62,875 bases of DNA from DASVTR01 sp033855775 (GCA_033855775.1 JAWVFT010000019.1:1-62875); one strand, 5' to 3'. Shown: positions 33,040 through 42,305, counted from the stretch's first letter. Translations and numbers: made by a program. Notes: generated by a model not told the origin, from the sequence alone.

Positions 33040-36000
33040 ATGCCCCAAACGCAGCTTATCAAACGTTATCTGAAGCAGCCATTCATTCTCACGCTGGCTG
33101 TTCTCGTCATCACAGGTTGGCTCAGCGCGACGGCTCGCGCCGGATGCTCGACCCCTCGATTCAGAGTCGCGCCGAGCTACGCGGTCGGCGCGTTGCAGCC
33201 GCGCTCCGTCGCCGTCGGCGACTTTAACTCGGACGGCAAGCCAGACCTTGCCACCGCCAACCACACCGCCAACAACGTCTCGATTCTGCTGAATCTAGGC
33301 GGCGGCATCTATGGAACTCCGACCACATTCCCGGCTGGCGACGGGCCGATGTTCGTCGTCACCAGCGACTTTAACTCGGACGGCAAGCTCGACCTGGCAG
33401 TAGCGAATCGTTTTACCAACGACGTTTCGATCTTCATCGGCAACGGCGACGGCAGTTTCGGAGCGCCGACCAACTACACTGTCGGCTCGGAGCCTTCGGC
33501 CATCGCTGTCGGAGATTTCAACTCCGACACTAAACCCGATTTAGCCATCAGTAACAGTTCGTCCACCTTCGTCTCTATCTTGCTCGGCACGGGGGCTGGA
33601 ACGTTCACGGCGGGCGCGAACGTTCCCGTCATCGGCAGCGAAAACGGCAATCCATTCTCCATCGTTGCGGGCGACCTCAACGCGGACGGCAAGCTCGATT
33701 TGGTGGTGCCGGAATACAACAGCACGACGAGCGAAGTCGCCGTCCTGCCCGGCAACGGCAACGGAACCTTCGGCCCGAAATTCTCCATCACCGGAGTCGG
33801 CACGACTTACTCCGTGGCTCTAGCAGACTTCAACTCGGACGGCAAGCTCGACATCGTGACGGCGAACCTGCGGAACAACGGCTCGCAACCCGGCTCTCTC
33901 ACCGTCCTCTTCGGCAACAACACGTATGGGACGAGCGGCGCCAAGACTCTCCATACTATGCAAGGCGGCGACCCGATTAGGCTCGCCGTCGGCGACTTTG
34001 ACAACGACGGCAAGCCGGACGTAGTGACGGCCAACTTCGGCGCGATGCAGTACAACACAGTCTCGCTGTTTCTGAACGCGAATCTGGCCGGCGGCGCCAA
34101 CAGCCCGGAAAACATTTTCTACGTCGTTTCCGGCACGTCGCCCATCGCCGTCGTCGCCGCAGACTTGAACGGCGACAGCAAGACAGACTTTGTGACAGCC
34201 AACTACAACACCAGCAATCTCTCCGTGTTCCTCAATCCCGGCGCAGGCAACTTCCCCGCGCTGGTTCCCGTCTCCGTCCAGCCTCCGCCGACTTTCGACG
34301 GCAATATCAGAAACATCTTGACGGGGGATTTTAACAACGACGGCAAGCAGGATTTGATGACCTCCGGCAGTTCGGTCGAAGTCAGTCTGGGCAACGGGGC
34401 GGGAGGTTTCGGCGCTGCGATTAACAGCATCGTCTCTGTTCGCGTCAACGATGCAGGGCAAAGCCCTGTGGCTCTGGCCGACTTTAACAATGACGGCAAG
34501 GTTGACCTCGCGGCCATTGACCCTAGCAGCAACTTCCAGTTGGAAGCCTTGCTCGGCAACGGCAACGGGACCTTCGGCTCCAAGAAGCAGCTTATCGTCG
34601 GCACTTTCGCGCAGTATCTTGCCACCGGAGATTTTAACGCCGACGGCAAACAGGATATCGTGGGCATCTCCAATTCCACGCCCAACACCATCACCACCTT
34701 TCTCGGCACCGGAACCGGCAACTTCACCTTCACGTCCAACAACAATCTGGGCGCGGGCGGCTCGTTCATCATCACGAAGGACTTCAACTCGGACGGCAAG
34801 CTCGACTTGGCTGCTGTCACAAGCGGCTCCAACCCCGGCATCAACATCCTGCTCGGCAACGGCAACGGGACGTTCACGCAGACGCCGCCAATTGTCGGCG
34901 CCGGAACGGTTCCCTCTTATCTCGTCTCAGCCGACTTCAACCTTGACGGCAAGCAAGACATCGCGGCTCTCTATCCGGCTCCGAGCAACAACATCTCAAT
35001 CTTCCTGGGCGCGGGCAACGGCAGCTTTGGCGCAGCCTTGAATTTCCCGACGGGAGCGACCCCGCAAAACCTGACCGTGGCCGACTTCAATCGTGATGGC
35101 ATTCCCGATTTGATGACGGCGAATATGGCCTCCAGCGACGTTTCCATTCTTCAGGGCAACGGCCTCGGCGGATTTGGCGTGCCCATCAGCGTTTACGTGC
35201 TCGGCAAACCCAGAGCCGCCGCCGTTGCCGACTTTAACAACGATGGCGCGATTGACTTCATCACTGCGCATAGCGACAACGACTTTAACGGCATCGCCAG
35301 AGCGGTCCCCGTGCTCAACGCCTGCCCCGGCGGCGCGCAGGTCGCGGACTTCGACGGCGACGCTCAGACGGACATCTCCGTCTGGAATCCCAACAACGGC
35401 GACTGGTACATCTTCAACAGCCACGACAACTCCTTCCGCACGCAGGCCGACTGGGGACGCCAATCGCTCGGCGACTTCCTTGTGCCCGGCGACTATGACG
35501 GCGACAGCAAAACCGATGTCGCCATCTTTCGCCCATCGGAAGGCAACTGGTACGTCATCCAGAGCAGCAACAACTCCATCCATATACAGAACTGGGGCGG
35601 CCCCGGCGACCGTCCCGTTCGCGCCGACTTCGACGGCGACGGCAAGACGGACTTCGCAGTCTTCCGCCCATCGGAAGGCAACTGGTACATCCTCTTGTCG
35701 GCCACCAACACGACCAGAGCGCAGGGATGGGGACTCAGCACGGACAAGCTCGTTCCCGGCGACTATGACGGCGACGGCAAGGCCGACATAGCGGTCTGGC
35801 GTCCTTCGGAAGGCAACTGGTATATCATCCGCAGCACGAACAACACCGTCATCCAGCAGCAATGGGGCATCGGCGGCGACGTGCCTGTCCCCGGCGATTA
35901 CGATGGCGACAGGAAGACGGACATAGCGGTCTGGCGTCCCTCGGAGGGCAACTGGTACATCATCCAGAGTTCGACCAACACCATCAAGCTGAGCAACTGG

Positions 36001-36222
36001 GGAGACTCCACAGACATTCCCATCCCCGGCGATTACGACAAGGACGGCAAGACGGACGTGGCCGTCTATCGTCCCTCGCAGGGCAACTGGTACGTCATTC
36101 CGAGCGCGACGGGCGTCGCCTACTTCCGCACGCTCGGCGTCGGCAACGAAGTCCCGATTCCCTCGACTTACATTCCCTTCCAGCCGCCGCTCGGCAGGCC
36201 GCAAGCTAAGAGTGGAAAGTAA
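33040..36222 (+). CDS. Large secreted FG-GAP/VCBS repeat protein
   Basis: A 1060-residue exported protein; CAGGAGAAG precedes the ATG at 33040 and a signal peptide follows (FILTLAVLVITGWLSATARA). Residues about 40-750 hold roughly twelve VCBS/FG-GAP repeats of the type FNSDGKLDLAVAN followed by VSIFIGNGDGSFGAPT. After PGGAQVADFDGD, six repeats of the second type (GDYDGDGKTDIAVWRPSEGN) run to the C-terminus. The Asp/Gly-rich loops are calcium-binding in related beta-propellers. It is probably a cell-surface or secreted binding protein. The second repeat type is the same as in the nuclease at 3477-5789. Confidence 0.88.
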   Translation: MPQTQLIKRYLKQPFILTLAVLVITGWLSATARAGCSTPRFRVAPSYAVGALQPRSVAVGDFNSDGKPDLATANHTANNVSILLNLGGGIYGTPTTFPAGDGPMFVVTSDFNSDGKLDLAVANRFTNDVSIFIGNGDGSFGAPTNYTVGSEPSAIAVGDFNSDTKPDLAISNSSSTFVSILLGTGAGTFTAGANVPVIGSENGNPFSIVAGDLNADGKLDLVVPEYNSTTSEVAVLPGNGNGTFGPKFSITGVGTTYSVALADFNSDGKLDIVTANLRNNGSQPGSLTVLFGNNTYGTSGAKTLHTMQGGDPIRLAVGDFDNDGKPDVVTANFGAMQYNTVSLFLNANLAGGANSPENIFYVVSGTSPIAVVAADLNGDSKTDFVTANYNTSNLSVFLNPGAGNFPALVPVSVQPPPTFDGNIRNILTGDFNNDGKQDLMTSGSSVEVSLGNGAGGFGAAINSIVSVRVNDAGQSPVALADFNNDGKVDLAAIDPSSNFQLEALLGNGNGTFGSKKQLIVGTFAQYLATGDFNADGKQDIVGISNSTPNTITTFLGTGTGNFTFTSNNNLGAGGSFIITKDFNSDGKLDLAAVTSGSNPGINILLGNGNGTFTQTPPIVGAGTVPSYLVSADFNLDGKQDIAALYPAPSNNISIFLGAGNGSFGAALNFPTGATPQNLTVADFNRDGIPDLMTANMASSDVSILQGNGLGGFGVPISVYVLGKPRAAAVADFNNDGAIDFITAHSDNDFNGIARAVPVLNACPGGAQVADFDGDAQTDISVWNPNNGDWYIFNSHDNSFRTQADWGRQSLGDFLVPGDYDGDSKTDVAIFRPSEGNWYVIQSSNNSIHIQNWGGPGDRPVRADFDGDGKTDFAVFRPSEGNWYILLSATNTTRAQGWGLSTDKLVPGDYDGDGKADIAVWRPSEGNWYIIRSTNNTVIQQQWGIGGDVPVPGDYDGDRKTDIAVWRPSEGNWYIIQSSTNTIKLSNWGDSTDIPIPGDYDKDGKTDVAVYRPSQGNWYVIPSATGVAYFRTLGVGNEVPIPSTYIPFQPPLGRPQAKSGK

Positions 36223-36279
36223 GAGCAACGACGGAACACGACAGCCCGCGTCAAAGCAGTAAGCGAATGGGACAAAGCG

Positions 36280-36316
36280 AAAGGGACGACGAGAGAGTGG
36301 CTCTCGTCGTCCCTTT
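36280..36316. terminator. Perfect 16-bp hairpin between convergent genes
   Basis: AAAGGGACGACGAGAG (36280-36295) pairs perfectly with CTCTCGTCGTCCCTTT (36301-36316) around loop AGTGG. A second, partly overlapping stem (AACGAGAG/CTCTCGTCGTT) follows at about 36321-36345. The site lies between the FG-GAP gene and the PfpI-fusion gene and probably ends both transcripts. Confidence 0.75.
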
Positions 36317-36399
36317 CCTTTAACGAGAGCCATTCTCTCGTCGTTCCCTTCGCTTGCTGTCTTGCCGCTGGCTCTGGCCTGTTGCCTTCCAGCTTCCTC

Positions 36400-37509
36400 T
36401 TACGCGCCTGCGACTGCCGCGCCGGTTGTTGGCGAGGCGGGGTCGGCTGTGCCTGTGCCGGTTCTGGCGTGATAGAGGTCTGCGATGCGTTGTTCCTGTT
36501 TGGCGATGTCAACTTCGATGTCGTCGAAGATTTGGGCCGTCGCCGGGTCGGTCAAAGAGTTGCGCAGGTTGTAGGTGTCCACGACGCCTGTTTGCAAATC
36601 GCCTAGGGCGCGACGCAGGACGGCCACGTCGTCGTTCGATTGCAGCCAACTCTTGAGCGTGGCCCAGGCCCCGCTGCCCGCCGCTTGAAAGTCTTCCTTC
36701 TCGCCGAGTGCGCTGAGCCGCGCCACGAGCGTTGCGATGTGCTGCTGCTTGGTCGCGGCAATCTCCGTGAAGATGGATTTCAATTCGGCGTCGGTGGCCT
36801 TCTCCGCGTAATGCTCGAAGGCCGTGACGGCGTAGCGTTCGCCGCGAATCGCCGTGTTGAGGGCGTCAACAATCTCGCTCTTAGCCGAGCCGCCCCACTC
36901 TTCGCCGAGCTTCCACCAATCGGCGTTGGTGTCCGTCTCAGACGGCAACGTCGTATCCTTGATGCTGAGGCCGAGCCGTCGCAGGATGGCTGTGGTAAAG
37001 ATTGGCAAATCGCCGGGGCGGCGCGAAGTGATGAGTTGGCCGTCAACGACGAGCGGCTCGTCTGAAAAGTCTGCGCCCGCGTTCTGCATGTCCTTGCGAA
37101 TCGCGCGAAAGCCCGTGGCGCGTTTTCCCTTTAAGAGGTCGCCTTCAATCAGGACCTGCGGCCCGTGGCAGACGGCGGCGACGAGTTTGCCTTGCTCAAC
37201 GGCGTCCCGCACAAAGCGGACGGTCTTCATGTTGGTGCGCATGGTGTCCGGGGCCATGCCGCCGGGAATGATAACGGCGTCGAAATCGGCGGCGCGCGCT
37301 TCGGTCGTCGTGGCGTCCGGCTTGATGGAAGCCTTGCCCTGCTTGCCCGCGTACTCTTCGTTCATGCGCGAGCCAAGCACAGTGACTTCCGCGCCCGCCG
37401 CTCGCAAGGCCGTGTACGGTATCTGAAACTCCGAGTCCTCGAAATTCTTCTCCACAAGAATAGCGACCTTGTTGCTTTTCTTCTCTGCGTTCGTGTTCTC
37501 TGCGTTCAT
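36400..37509 (-). CDS. DJ-1/PfpI-family protein fused to a DUF2383-like ferritin-fold domain
   Basis: A 369-residue protein from the ATG at 37509, where AAGGAG precedes by about ten bases; a longer frame from 37716 would read through repeat sequence. Residues 12-195 are a PfpI/YhbO-type glutamine-amidotransferase fold with the nucleophile elbow AAVCHGPQV (C114, H115) and E24-containing EKNFEDSEF. Residues 211-345 form a four-helix ferritin-like bundle (DALNTAIRGERYAVTAFEHY, KQQHIATLVARLSALG) of the DUF2383/PA2169 class. DJ-1/PfpI proteins act in carbonyl or oxidative stress; the fusion suggests a stress protein. A Thr/Ala/Pro tail ends it. Confidence 0.83.
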   Translation of the reverse strand: MNAENTNAEKKSNKVAILVEKNFEDSEFQIPYTALRAAGAEVTVLGSRMNEEYAGKQGKASIKPDATTTEARAADFDAVIIPGGMAPDTMRTNMKTVRFVRDAVEQGKLVAAVCHGPQVLIEGDLLKGKRATGFRAIRKDMQNAGADFSDEPLVVDGQLITSRRPGDLPIFTTAILRRLGLSIKDTTLPSETDTNADWWKLGEEWGGSAKSEIVDALNTAIRGERYAVTAFEHYAEKATDAELKSIFTEIAATKQQHIATLVARLSALGEKEDFQAAGSGAWATLKSWLQSNDDVAVLRRALGDLQTGVVDTYNLRNSLTDPATAQIFDDIEVDIAKQEQRIADLYHARTGTGTADPASPTTGAAVAGA

Positions 37510-37618
37510 GCTCTCACTCTCCTTTATTGCTGCTTGCTTCCCTGCCCTTCTGTGCATAGATATTGCCACACAACCCTTGATGATTCTGCTGCTTAAGGGT
37601 TGCGAATTAGTTACTTTT

Positions 37619-37784
37619 AAGAGCAGTGACGAGCAGCAAGTGACGAGTGAAGAGTTAAGAAAAAGCAGTAAGAAGTGATGCGTGATGCGTGACGAGGGGC
37701 AAATGACGAGAGACAAATGACAAGTGACGAGTCAAAGCGATTGTCTTTAACTCGTCACTTGTCACTCTTAACTTGCTGCTGCTC
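37619..37784. repeat. Palindromic heptanucleotide-word array B, after lexA
   Basis: On the minus strand the lexA TAA is followed at once by GAGCAGCAGCAAGTTAAGAG and then AGTGACA/AGTGACG words. The distal half carries the same words in complementary sense, so the array can fold back on itself. The gap between lexA and the PfpI-fusion gene contains nothing else recognisable. Confidence 0.85.
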
Positions 37785-38408
37785 TTACGTCGTCGGGCGC
37801 AGCAGTCCGCGAAAGATTCCCTGAACGCTGACGCGGAAGGCTGGCAGGCGCAGGGGCGCGAGTTGGGAGTTGGCGGGGCGCAGTTCGACTTCGGGGCCGA
37901 AGCGGAAGAGACGTTTGAGCGTGGCGCGCGCGCCGTCAATGAGGGCGACGACGATTTCGCCGTCGCGCGCTTCGGTGCGATTTTCGATAAGGGCTATGTC
38001 GCCGTCGCAGATGTGCTCGTCAATCATCGAGTCGCCCGCGACGCGCAGGGCGTAGACTCTTTCGGGCCTCACACGTCCTAAGAGGAAGCGCGGAATGCTG
38101 ATGACTTCGCTGTCTTCAACGGCGTCGAGCGGCGCGCCCGCCGCGATGCGGCCAAGCAGTAGGACTTCGCAGATGGCGTCCGCCGGAGCTTCTTCGACCT
38201 TGACCGCAAGGTTAAAAGCTCCCTCCGTGTCGCGCCGCGAGATGAGCCCGCGACGTTCCAGCGCGGCGATATGTTTAGCGATGGTGGCCTTGGATGAGAC
38301 GCCGAAGTGGCGCGCGATTTGAGCGTACGACGGTTCATACCCGTGACGCTCTATGAAGCGCGAGATATAGTCCAGTATTTCCTTCTGGCGTTGCGTGCGT
38401 GGCAGCAT
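37785..38408 (-). CDS. lexA: LexA repressor
   Basis: A 207-residue SOS repressor. The N-terminal winged helix (TQRQKEILDYISRFIERHGY, 5-24; recognition region about 37-55) is followed by the autocleavage site A90-G91 (IAAGAPLD), catalytic S127 in GDSMI and K165 in ATLKRL of the S24 peptidase fold. The usual C-terminal block (NSQLAPLRLP, VQGIFRGLLR) is present and length is typical. It should repress DNA-damage genes until RecA-stimulated self-cleavage. I could not find a convincing LexA box in the 110 bp upstream. Confidence 0.94.
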   Translation of the reverse strand: MLPRTQRQKEILDYISRFIERHGYEPSYAQIARHFGVSSKATIAKHIAALERRGLISRRDTEGAFNLAVKVEEAPADAICEVLLLGRIAAGAPLDAVEDSEVISIPRFLLGRVRPERVYALRVAGDSMIDEHICDGDIALIENRTEARDGEIVVALIDGARATLKRLFRFGPEVELRPANSQLAPLRLPAFRVSVQGIFRGLLRPTT

Positions 38409-38519
38409 CCGTGCTTTCTCCGACTGACAAAAGAAGGGCGGGGAGAATCCGCTCGGTCTAGCTCTTAGCCGTGCGACTCGCCGATTCTAAAGGCGCGTCG
38501 AATGAAAAGCAAGAAGTAA

Positions 38520-38742
38520 AAACAGTGACGAGTGACAAGTGACGAGTGACGAGCAAGAATAATGAGTGATGAGTGATAGACGATAGTTGATAGGCAAAGC
38601 CAGCTATCTCGTCGCATGTCACTCGTCATTTATTACTCATTTTACTCATCAACTTCCTGTTCGTCGCATGTCACTCGTCGCTCTCAACTCATCCCCGCTT
38701 TTTCTTAACTCGCTGCTTGTCACTCGTCACTTGTCACTGCTT
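38520..38742. repeat. Palindromic heptanucleotide-word array C, after the SYLF gene
   Basis: On the minus strand the SYLF-gene TAA is followed at once by AAGCAGTGACAAGTGACGAG and further AGTGACR words; the left arm (from about 38525) has the same words in the other sense. The middle (about 38555-38640) is a more diverged set of GAGTGATAG-like words. The array fills most of the gap up to the lexA start. Confidence 0.85.
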
Positions 38743-39459
38743 TTACCGGCGCACGGAGTAGCGTGCGAGTGTGCGCGGGAAGATGCGGACGTAGGCGGGC
38801 ATCTCTCGCAGGGAGTGTTCGCTGTCGAGCACGGCGCTGGCTTTCTTGCCTTCGTAGATGGCCTCGTTGAGGTCGTTGTCCGGGTTGATAACGGCTCCCT
38901 GTAGCGAGACGCCTGCGAAGAGGCCCTTGCTGCGCGAGTAGGTCAGGATGCCTGCGTCGAGGGTGGCATTGGTGGAGGCTCCGGCGGTGCGACCGACCGG
39001 CCCTGCGGCGACCGATGCTTCTCCGCCCATCTCGAATTTGTCTTCCATCAATCCCTTGACGCCCGCTTCGTTCATAATCAAGAGCACGTAGTCGGTCTTC
39101 GAGGCTCCGATTTGCGCCCCGAAGCTGCCGCCGCCGACGTTAAAGAAGCCGGGCGCGCTCCAACCGCCCTTGACGCGGCGACTGATGACGCCCTGCCCGC
39201 CGCGACCGCCGACGATAAAGGCGGCCTTAACGACGCCGGGAAACACCGCGATGGCTTCCGCCTTGTCGAGCAACTCCTTGGGGATGCCCTTGTCCGGCGT
39301 GTTCATCACTTCCGTAAAGACCTTGGCCGCGTCGCTGGCGTGGCGCGCGGCGTCGTTCACCCGCTTGCTATTCTTCTGCGCCGATGCCGTCATCGTCAGG
39401 CCCACAGCCAGAATCAACGCCAGCGCCCACACGGCGCGCTGCTGAAACGATTGCTTCAT
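38743..39459 (-). CDS. Lipid-binding SYLF (Ysc84-like) domain protein
   Basis: A 238-residue exported protein from the ATG at 39459, preceded by GGAGGAGAAGA. A signal peptide (VWALALILAVGLTMTASA) is followed by the SYLF/DUF500 domain at about 50-225: PKELLDKAEAIAVFPGVVKA, RGGQGVISRR, WSAPGFFNVGGGSFGAQIGA and YSRSKGLFAGVSLQGAVI. SYLF domains bind phosphoinositides in eukaryotes and membranes more generally; bacterial copies are periplasmic and poorly understood. Length is normal. The gene is followed directly by repeat array C. Confidence 0.9.
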   Translation of the reverse strand: MKQSFQQRAVWALALILAVGLTMTASAQKNSKRVNDAARHASDAAKVFTEVMNTPDKGIPKELLDKAEAIAVFPGVVKAAFIVGGRGGQGVISRRVKGGWSAPGFFNVGGGSFGAQIGASKTDYVLLIMNEAGVKGLMEDKFEMGGEASVAAGPVGRTAGASTNATLDAGILTYSRSKGLFAGVSLQGAVINPDNDLNEAIYEGKKASAVLDSEHSLREMPAYVRIFPRTLARYSVRR

Positions 39460-39849
39460 TCTTCTCCTCCTCAAACCAAATCAACCGAATGTAATTTCAC
39501 ACATCAACTGAAAAGCGCTTTGACTCGCCGAAAGGACAGCCCAAGCACACGTCCTGCCCACAATCGAACGTGCTACACAAAGCAATGATTGTACCGTGTC
39601 CTTCGAGTGACTCGATATTACACCTTTGAGGCCGGAAAGATAAGGGCTTCCGTCAAACTCGCCCGCTCCCGCTGCCCGCGTCGCAGCGTTCTCAGGTGAT
39701 GCAGAATGCGGCTCAGGTAGTTTTCAATTCGGACAACTTTTAAGGGATGAGGGATAAAGCGAGGCGCGTAGAAAAGGCGAGGCGACGATGCATAGATAAA
39801 GTGTAAAAGTCACTCAGCCTTGTAAAATATACTGTCAGACAATTAATCA
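39460..39849. other. Gene-free stretch ahead of the AT-rich island
   Basis: A 390-bp gap. A short minus-strand open stretch ending in a TAA at 39618-39620 encodes ENYLSRILHHLRTLRRGQRE and a few more residues; it could be the remnant of a gene but has no start. From about 39800 the base composition drops sharply in GC, marking the left edge of the AT-rich island. Confidence 0.4.
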
Positions 39850-40044
39850 TCAATAGCTTTCTGTTGCGATATCAAATTCAACATTACAAGGGAATCTCGC
39901 ATCCTTACCATCAATAGAAATCCCCCTTGATGTCTCCGTTGAGACAACAGGATTATTCAAAAGAGTTGTTTTGTGGAATCCCATCGGATGACTAAACGCC
40001 GGAGTCCACGCGCTACGAATGAGCGTCAGAGAATGAGCGTACAT
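39850..40044 (-). CDS. Short hypothetical protein or gene fragment
   Basis: A 64-residue open frame starting MYAHSLTLIRSAWTPAFSHP with weak ribosome-binding support (GGGTAG). The second half, NPVVSTETSRGISIDGKDAR and then FPCNVEFDI, looks like part of a folded domain, loosely like the N-terminal beta region of SPFH/band-7 proteins. The resemblance is faint and the protein would be truncated. It lies 39 bp downstream of the large membrane protein gene on the same strand and shares its AT-rich composition. Confidence 0.35.
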   Translation of the reverse strand: MYAHSLTLIRSAWTPAFSHPMGFHKTTLLNNPVVSTETSRGISIDGKDARFPCNVEFDIATESY

Positions 40045-40083
40045 ATCTACCCTAATAGCAGGCGCTAGTCAAAGTGGTTTTTC

Positions 40084-41493
40084 TTATTCCAAATTCACTT
40101 CTCTGCTTGTTTGTTCGCGCACCAATAAAACTCTGATTTCAGAGACGTATTCCGAGAGTATTCCGGTTGTAAGCGCCCATACAAACACAAGCCATAGGAG
40201 CACCTTTAGGGGTAACGCTACTGTTGTAGCAAGGAGATGCGCGACAGGATCGTTGTGGAAGATTGCTGCGGTTGGCTGAATGACAGCGTAGAAGTAAAGG
40301 AGCCCTAGAGTTATAGAACCTGGATCAATAATCTTGCTGCCCAGTCGCCCAACAACTAAGGCAAGAGCCACGCCGTTTAAGCAAGCAGAAATCAGGTCAA
40401 AAATATTCCTGACGAATACTGCATTTGGGCCGGATGGATCATTCCGGCTAGAGGCATACCACACAGGCACAATTGTTAAGGCGAATATTCCGAGGGTGAT
40501 TACACGATAATATAACACCTCACTGCTGATTGCTAACTTGACTGCTTCATCCTTATCTATTTTTTTGTCAGCTCCACTCAGAGCCACATCGTCAACGGTG
40601 AGTTCCGCAAGTTCTAAGTAAAGCCATATAAACAACAAGCTTGGAACCGTGTTAAGCGTTACCGAAATAGCCTGATCAAATTGACTCGGGCCTAGTAGTA
40701 AAGACAGCCCGGTAATAAGATAGTAGAGTGACCAAGCGAGGTATATGGCTAAAACAAATGAATGAATCCTTTGGCAAGCTTTTTGCGCAGTCGCCCGGTC
40801 CACTTTGCTTACGCTTTTACGATGTATCAAGGTGGAGGTGCTGGGTTTCGGAAGCATCAAGGCCAACAGGAAGCAAGCTGCGGCTTGGATGAAAGCAAGA
40901 TTGGCTCGTTGCGGCGCTAAGGTATTGAAGAAAACTTTTACAGCGTCACCGGGCGCCAAGGTGGACCATTCTTCAAGCTTTAGATGCCTGATGCTTATAG
41001 CAGTAGCAAGAATAAATCCAATGCCGACCGCCTTTCTAAGTAGGCGCGCCGTTGAAAACGCCCAAGACGCAAATCCCTCATTTGATTTTGATTTGGTTTG
41101 TGCCATTGATGCCTTCGGTGATGCTACATTATTTGTAGACTGTGATCGTTCAGGTCGAGTTTCTGTATATGAGATATTTGAAGTTTCTTTATCCACTTTG
41201 CCTTTGAAATTTAAAGTATCGGTCTTAGCGGAGCCATATTTTTTTTCGCCTTTTGAGCCGTGTTGATGAGGCGCTAGCTTCACATATGAATACTCGACGA
41301 CGATAAGAAGAAAAACTAATGAGGGAATAAGATATGGCGCTATTTGCTGACTCAAGCTTCTGGAAAGGGCATAGCTTAAAGGAACTATGACTATCAGAGA
41401 TGACAAGTAAAGCAGTATGGTAGGTAAAAGCTTCTCTCCACCTAGAGCTATTCTTAGATACTCAACGAGCGATTTTTTTAGATTTAAATTCAA
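40084..41493 (-). CDS. Polytopic membrane protein of unknown function (AT-rich island)
   Basis: A 469-residue protein with about nine hydrophobic segments: two near the N-terminus (23-44, 50-70), a polar Ser/Lys-rich cytoplasmic-type stretch at about 75-140, and the rest spread between 150 and 450 (for example ACFLLALMLP, FVLAIYLAWSLYYLITGLSL, LLFIWLYLELAEL, LLWLVFVWALTTGILS). No family was recognised. GC content is far below the window average and codon choice differs, so the gene was probably acquired. The smaller membrane gene upstream ends 24 bp before its start, making a two-gene operon. Confidence 0.72.
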   Translation of the reverse strand: MNLNLKKSLVEYLRIALGGEKLLPTILLYLSSLIVIVPLSYALSRSLSQQIAPYLIPSLVFLLIVVEYSYVKLAPHQHGSKGEKKYGSAKTDTLNFKGKVDKETSNISYTETRPERSQSTNNVASPKASMAQTKSKSNEGFASWAFSTARLLRKAVGIGFILATAISIRHLKLEEWSTLAPGDAVKVFFNTLAPQRANLAFIQAAACFLLALMLPKPSTSTLIHRKSVSKVDRATAQKACQRIHSFVLAIYLAWSLYYLITGLSLLLGPSQFDQAISVTLNTVPSLLFIWLYLELAELTVDDVALSGADKKIDKDEAVKLAISSEVLYYRVITLGIFALTIVPVWYASSRNDPSGPNAVFVRNIFDLISACLNGVALALVVGRLGSKIIDPGSITLGLLYFYAVIQPTAAIFHNDPVAHLLATTVALPLKVLLWLVFVWALTTGILSEYVSEIRVLLVREQTSREVNLE

Positions 41494-41517
41494 CCTAAGC
41501 GCCTCAACATAAGACCA

Positions 41518-41919
41518 TTATTCAATATTCTCTCTTGGCAAAGTAACCTCTTTTCGAGGTATTGATTGTTTAAAACCCTCTTTCACATAGTCTTGACCCT
41601 CTTCCAGCAAAACAGGTTCTTTCCTATCCACTTTTGCTTGTTTAGCTCTATGCTGCTTCGCATTAAGTGTTTTGATCTCTGCTCGAAGGTGTGCGCCTAA
41701 ACGAATGAGTAATATAAGCAACGTATGTCCGCTAAATAAACAGAATAAGGTTATTACTAATATATGATCTATAAAATGAAGTTCTGTTGCCACATCGGGC
41801 GGTAATAGGAGGTCACATAACTTCAATAAGCCAGCAGCGATTACAGCGACCGAAGCAGATACAAGCCCGTGGCGAAAGATTGGCTCAACATCGTGCCACA
41901 ATTTTTTAAAGTAACTCAT
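41518..41919 (-). CDS. Two-helix membrane protein of unknown function (AT-rich island)
   Basis: About 133 residues from the ATG at 41919 (AGG five bases upstream); an ATG at 41967 would add 16 basic residues and cannot be excluded. Two hydrophobic helices (GLVSASVAVIAAGLLKLCDL and HILVITLFCLFSGHTLLILL) are followed by a charged cytoplasmic-type tail (KTLNAKQHRAKQAKVDRKEP). It is first in a two-gene unit with the nine-helix protein, and both are AT-rich. The pair may form one complex; the function is unknown. Confidence 0.65.
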   Translation of the reverse strand: MSYFKKLWHDVEPIFRHGLVSASVAVIAAGLLKLCDLLLPPDVATELHFIDHILVITLFCLFSGHTLLILLIRLGAHLRAEIKTLNAKQHRAKQAKVDRKEPVLLEEGQDYVKEGFKQSIPRKEVTLPRENIE

Positions 41920-42305
41920 TGACCTATGGCGCTCAATCAATCTTGTAAGGCCGATTTTGCGACACATCAACCTTACAGTTTACTCGCTAGGATCGCTGAT
42001 CCTTTATCACTATCAGCGGTAAAACTCAACGTTTATATTGATGCACAGCATAATTCCACGGAAAGTTTCAAGTGTGGAATTACCGTGTTCCGTAACTCCC
42101 GCGAACGGAGCAAGCTGAAGCTATTAAGTCTCATGATAATTTTGATGGCAGATAATTATTGACTGCCATCAACGGTCTGTAGAGTCAAGTCAGGGCTTTT
42201 ATGTATAAAGAAAGAGCGCGCTGCCTCTGCGAGATTCCTTTTGAGTTTTGCGGCGACACGTCGGCGTGTCGCCGCGTCCCGAGATGGGCGCAGTTTAAGT
42301 TGCGC
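41920..42305. other. Gene-free end of the AT-rich island with a strong hairpin
   Basis: A 386-bp gap. A plus-strand open frame at 41926-42162 has no ribosome-binding site and is not accepted. GCGGCGACACG (42250-42260) and CGTGTCGCCGC (42265-42275) form a perfect 11-bp stem with a TCGG loop, 30 bp past the stop of the small secreted protein gene on the minus strand; it may terminate that gene although no clean U-run follows. GC content returns to normal near 42200. Confidence 0.55.

Noticed and set aside
34996..36333. Minus-strand open frame of 445 codons with internal repeats
   Set aside because: The repeats only mirror the FG-GAP repeats of the real plus-strand gene.
41926..42162. Plus-strand frame of 78 codons at the edge of the AT-rich island
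   Set aside because: No ribosome-binding site, no recognisable feature, and partly overlaps the start region of the small membrane gene.
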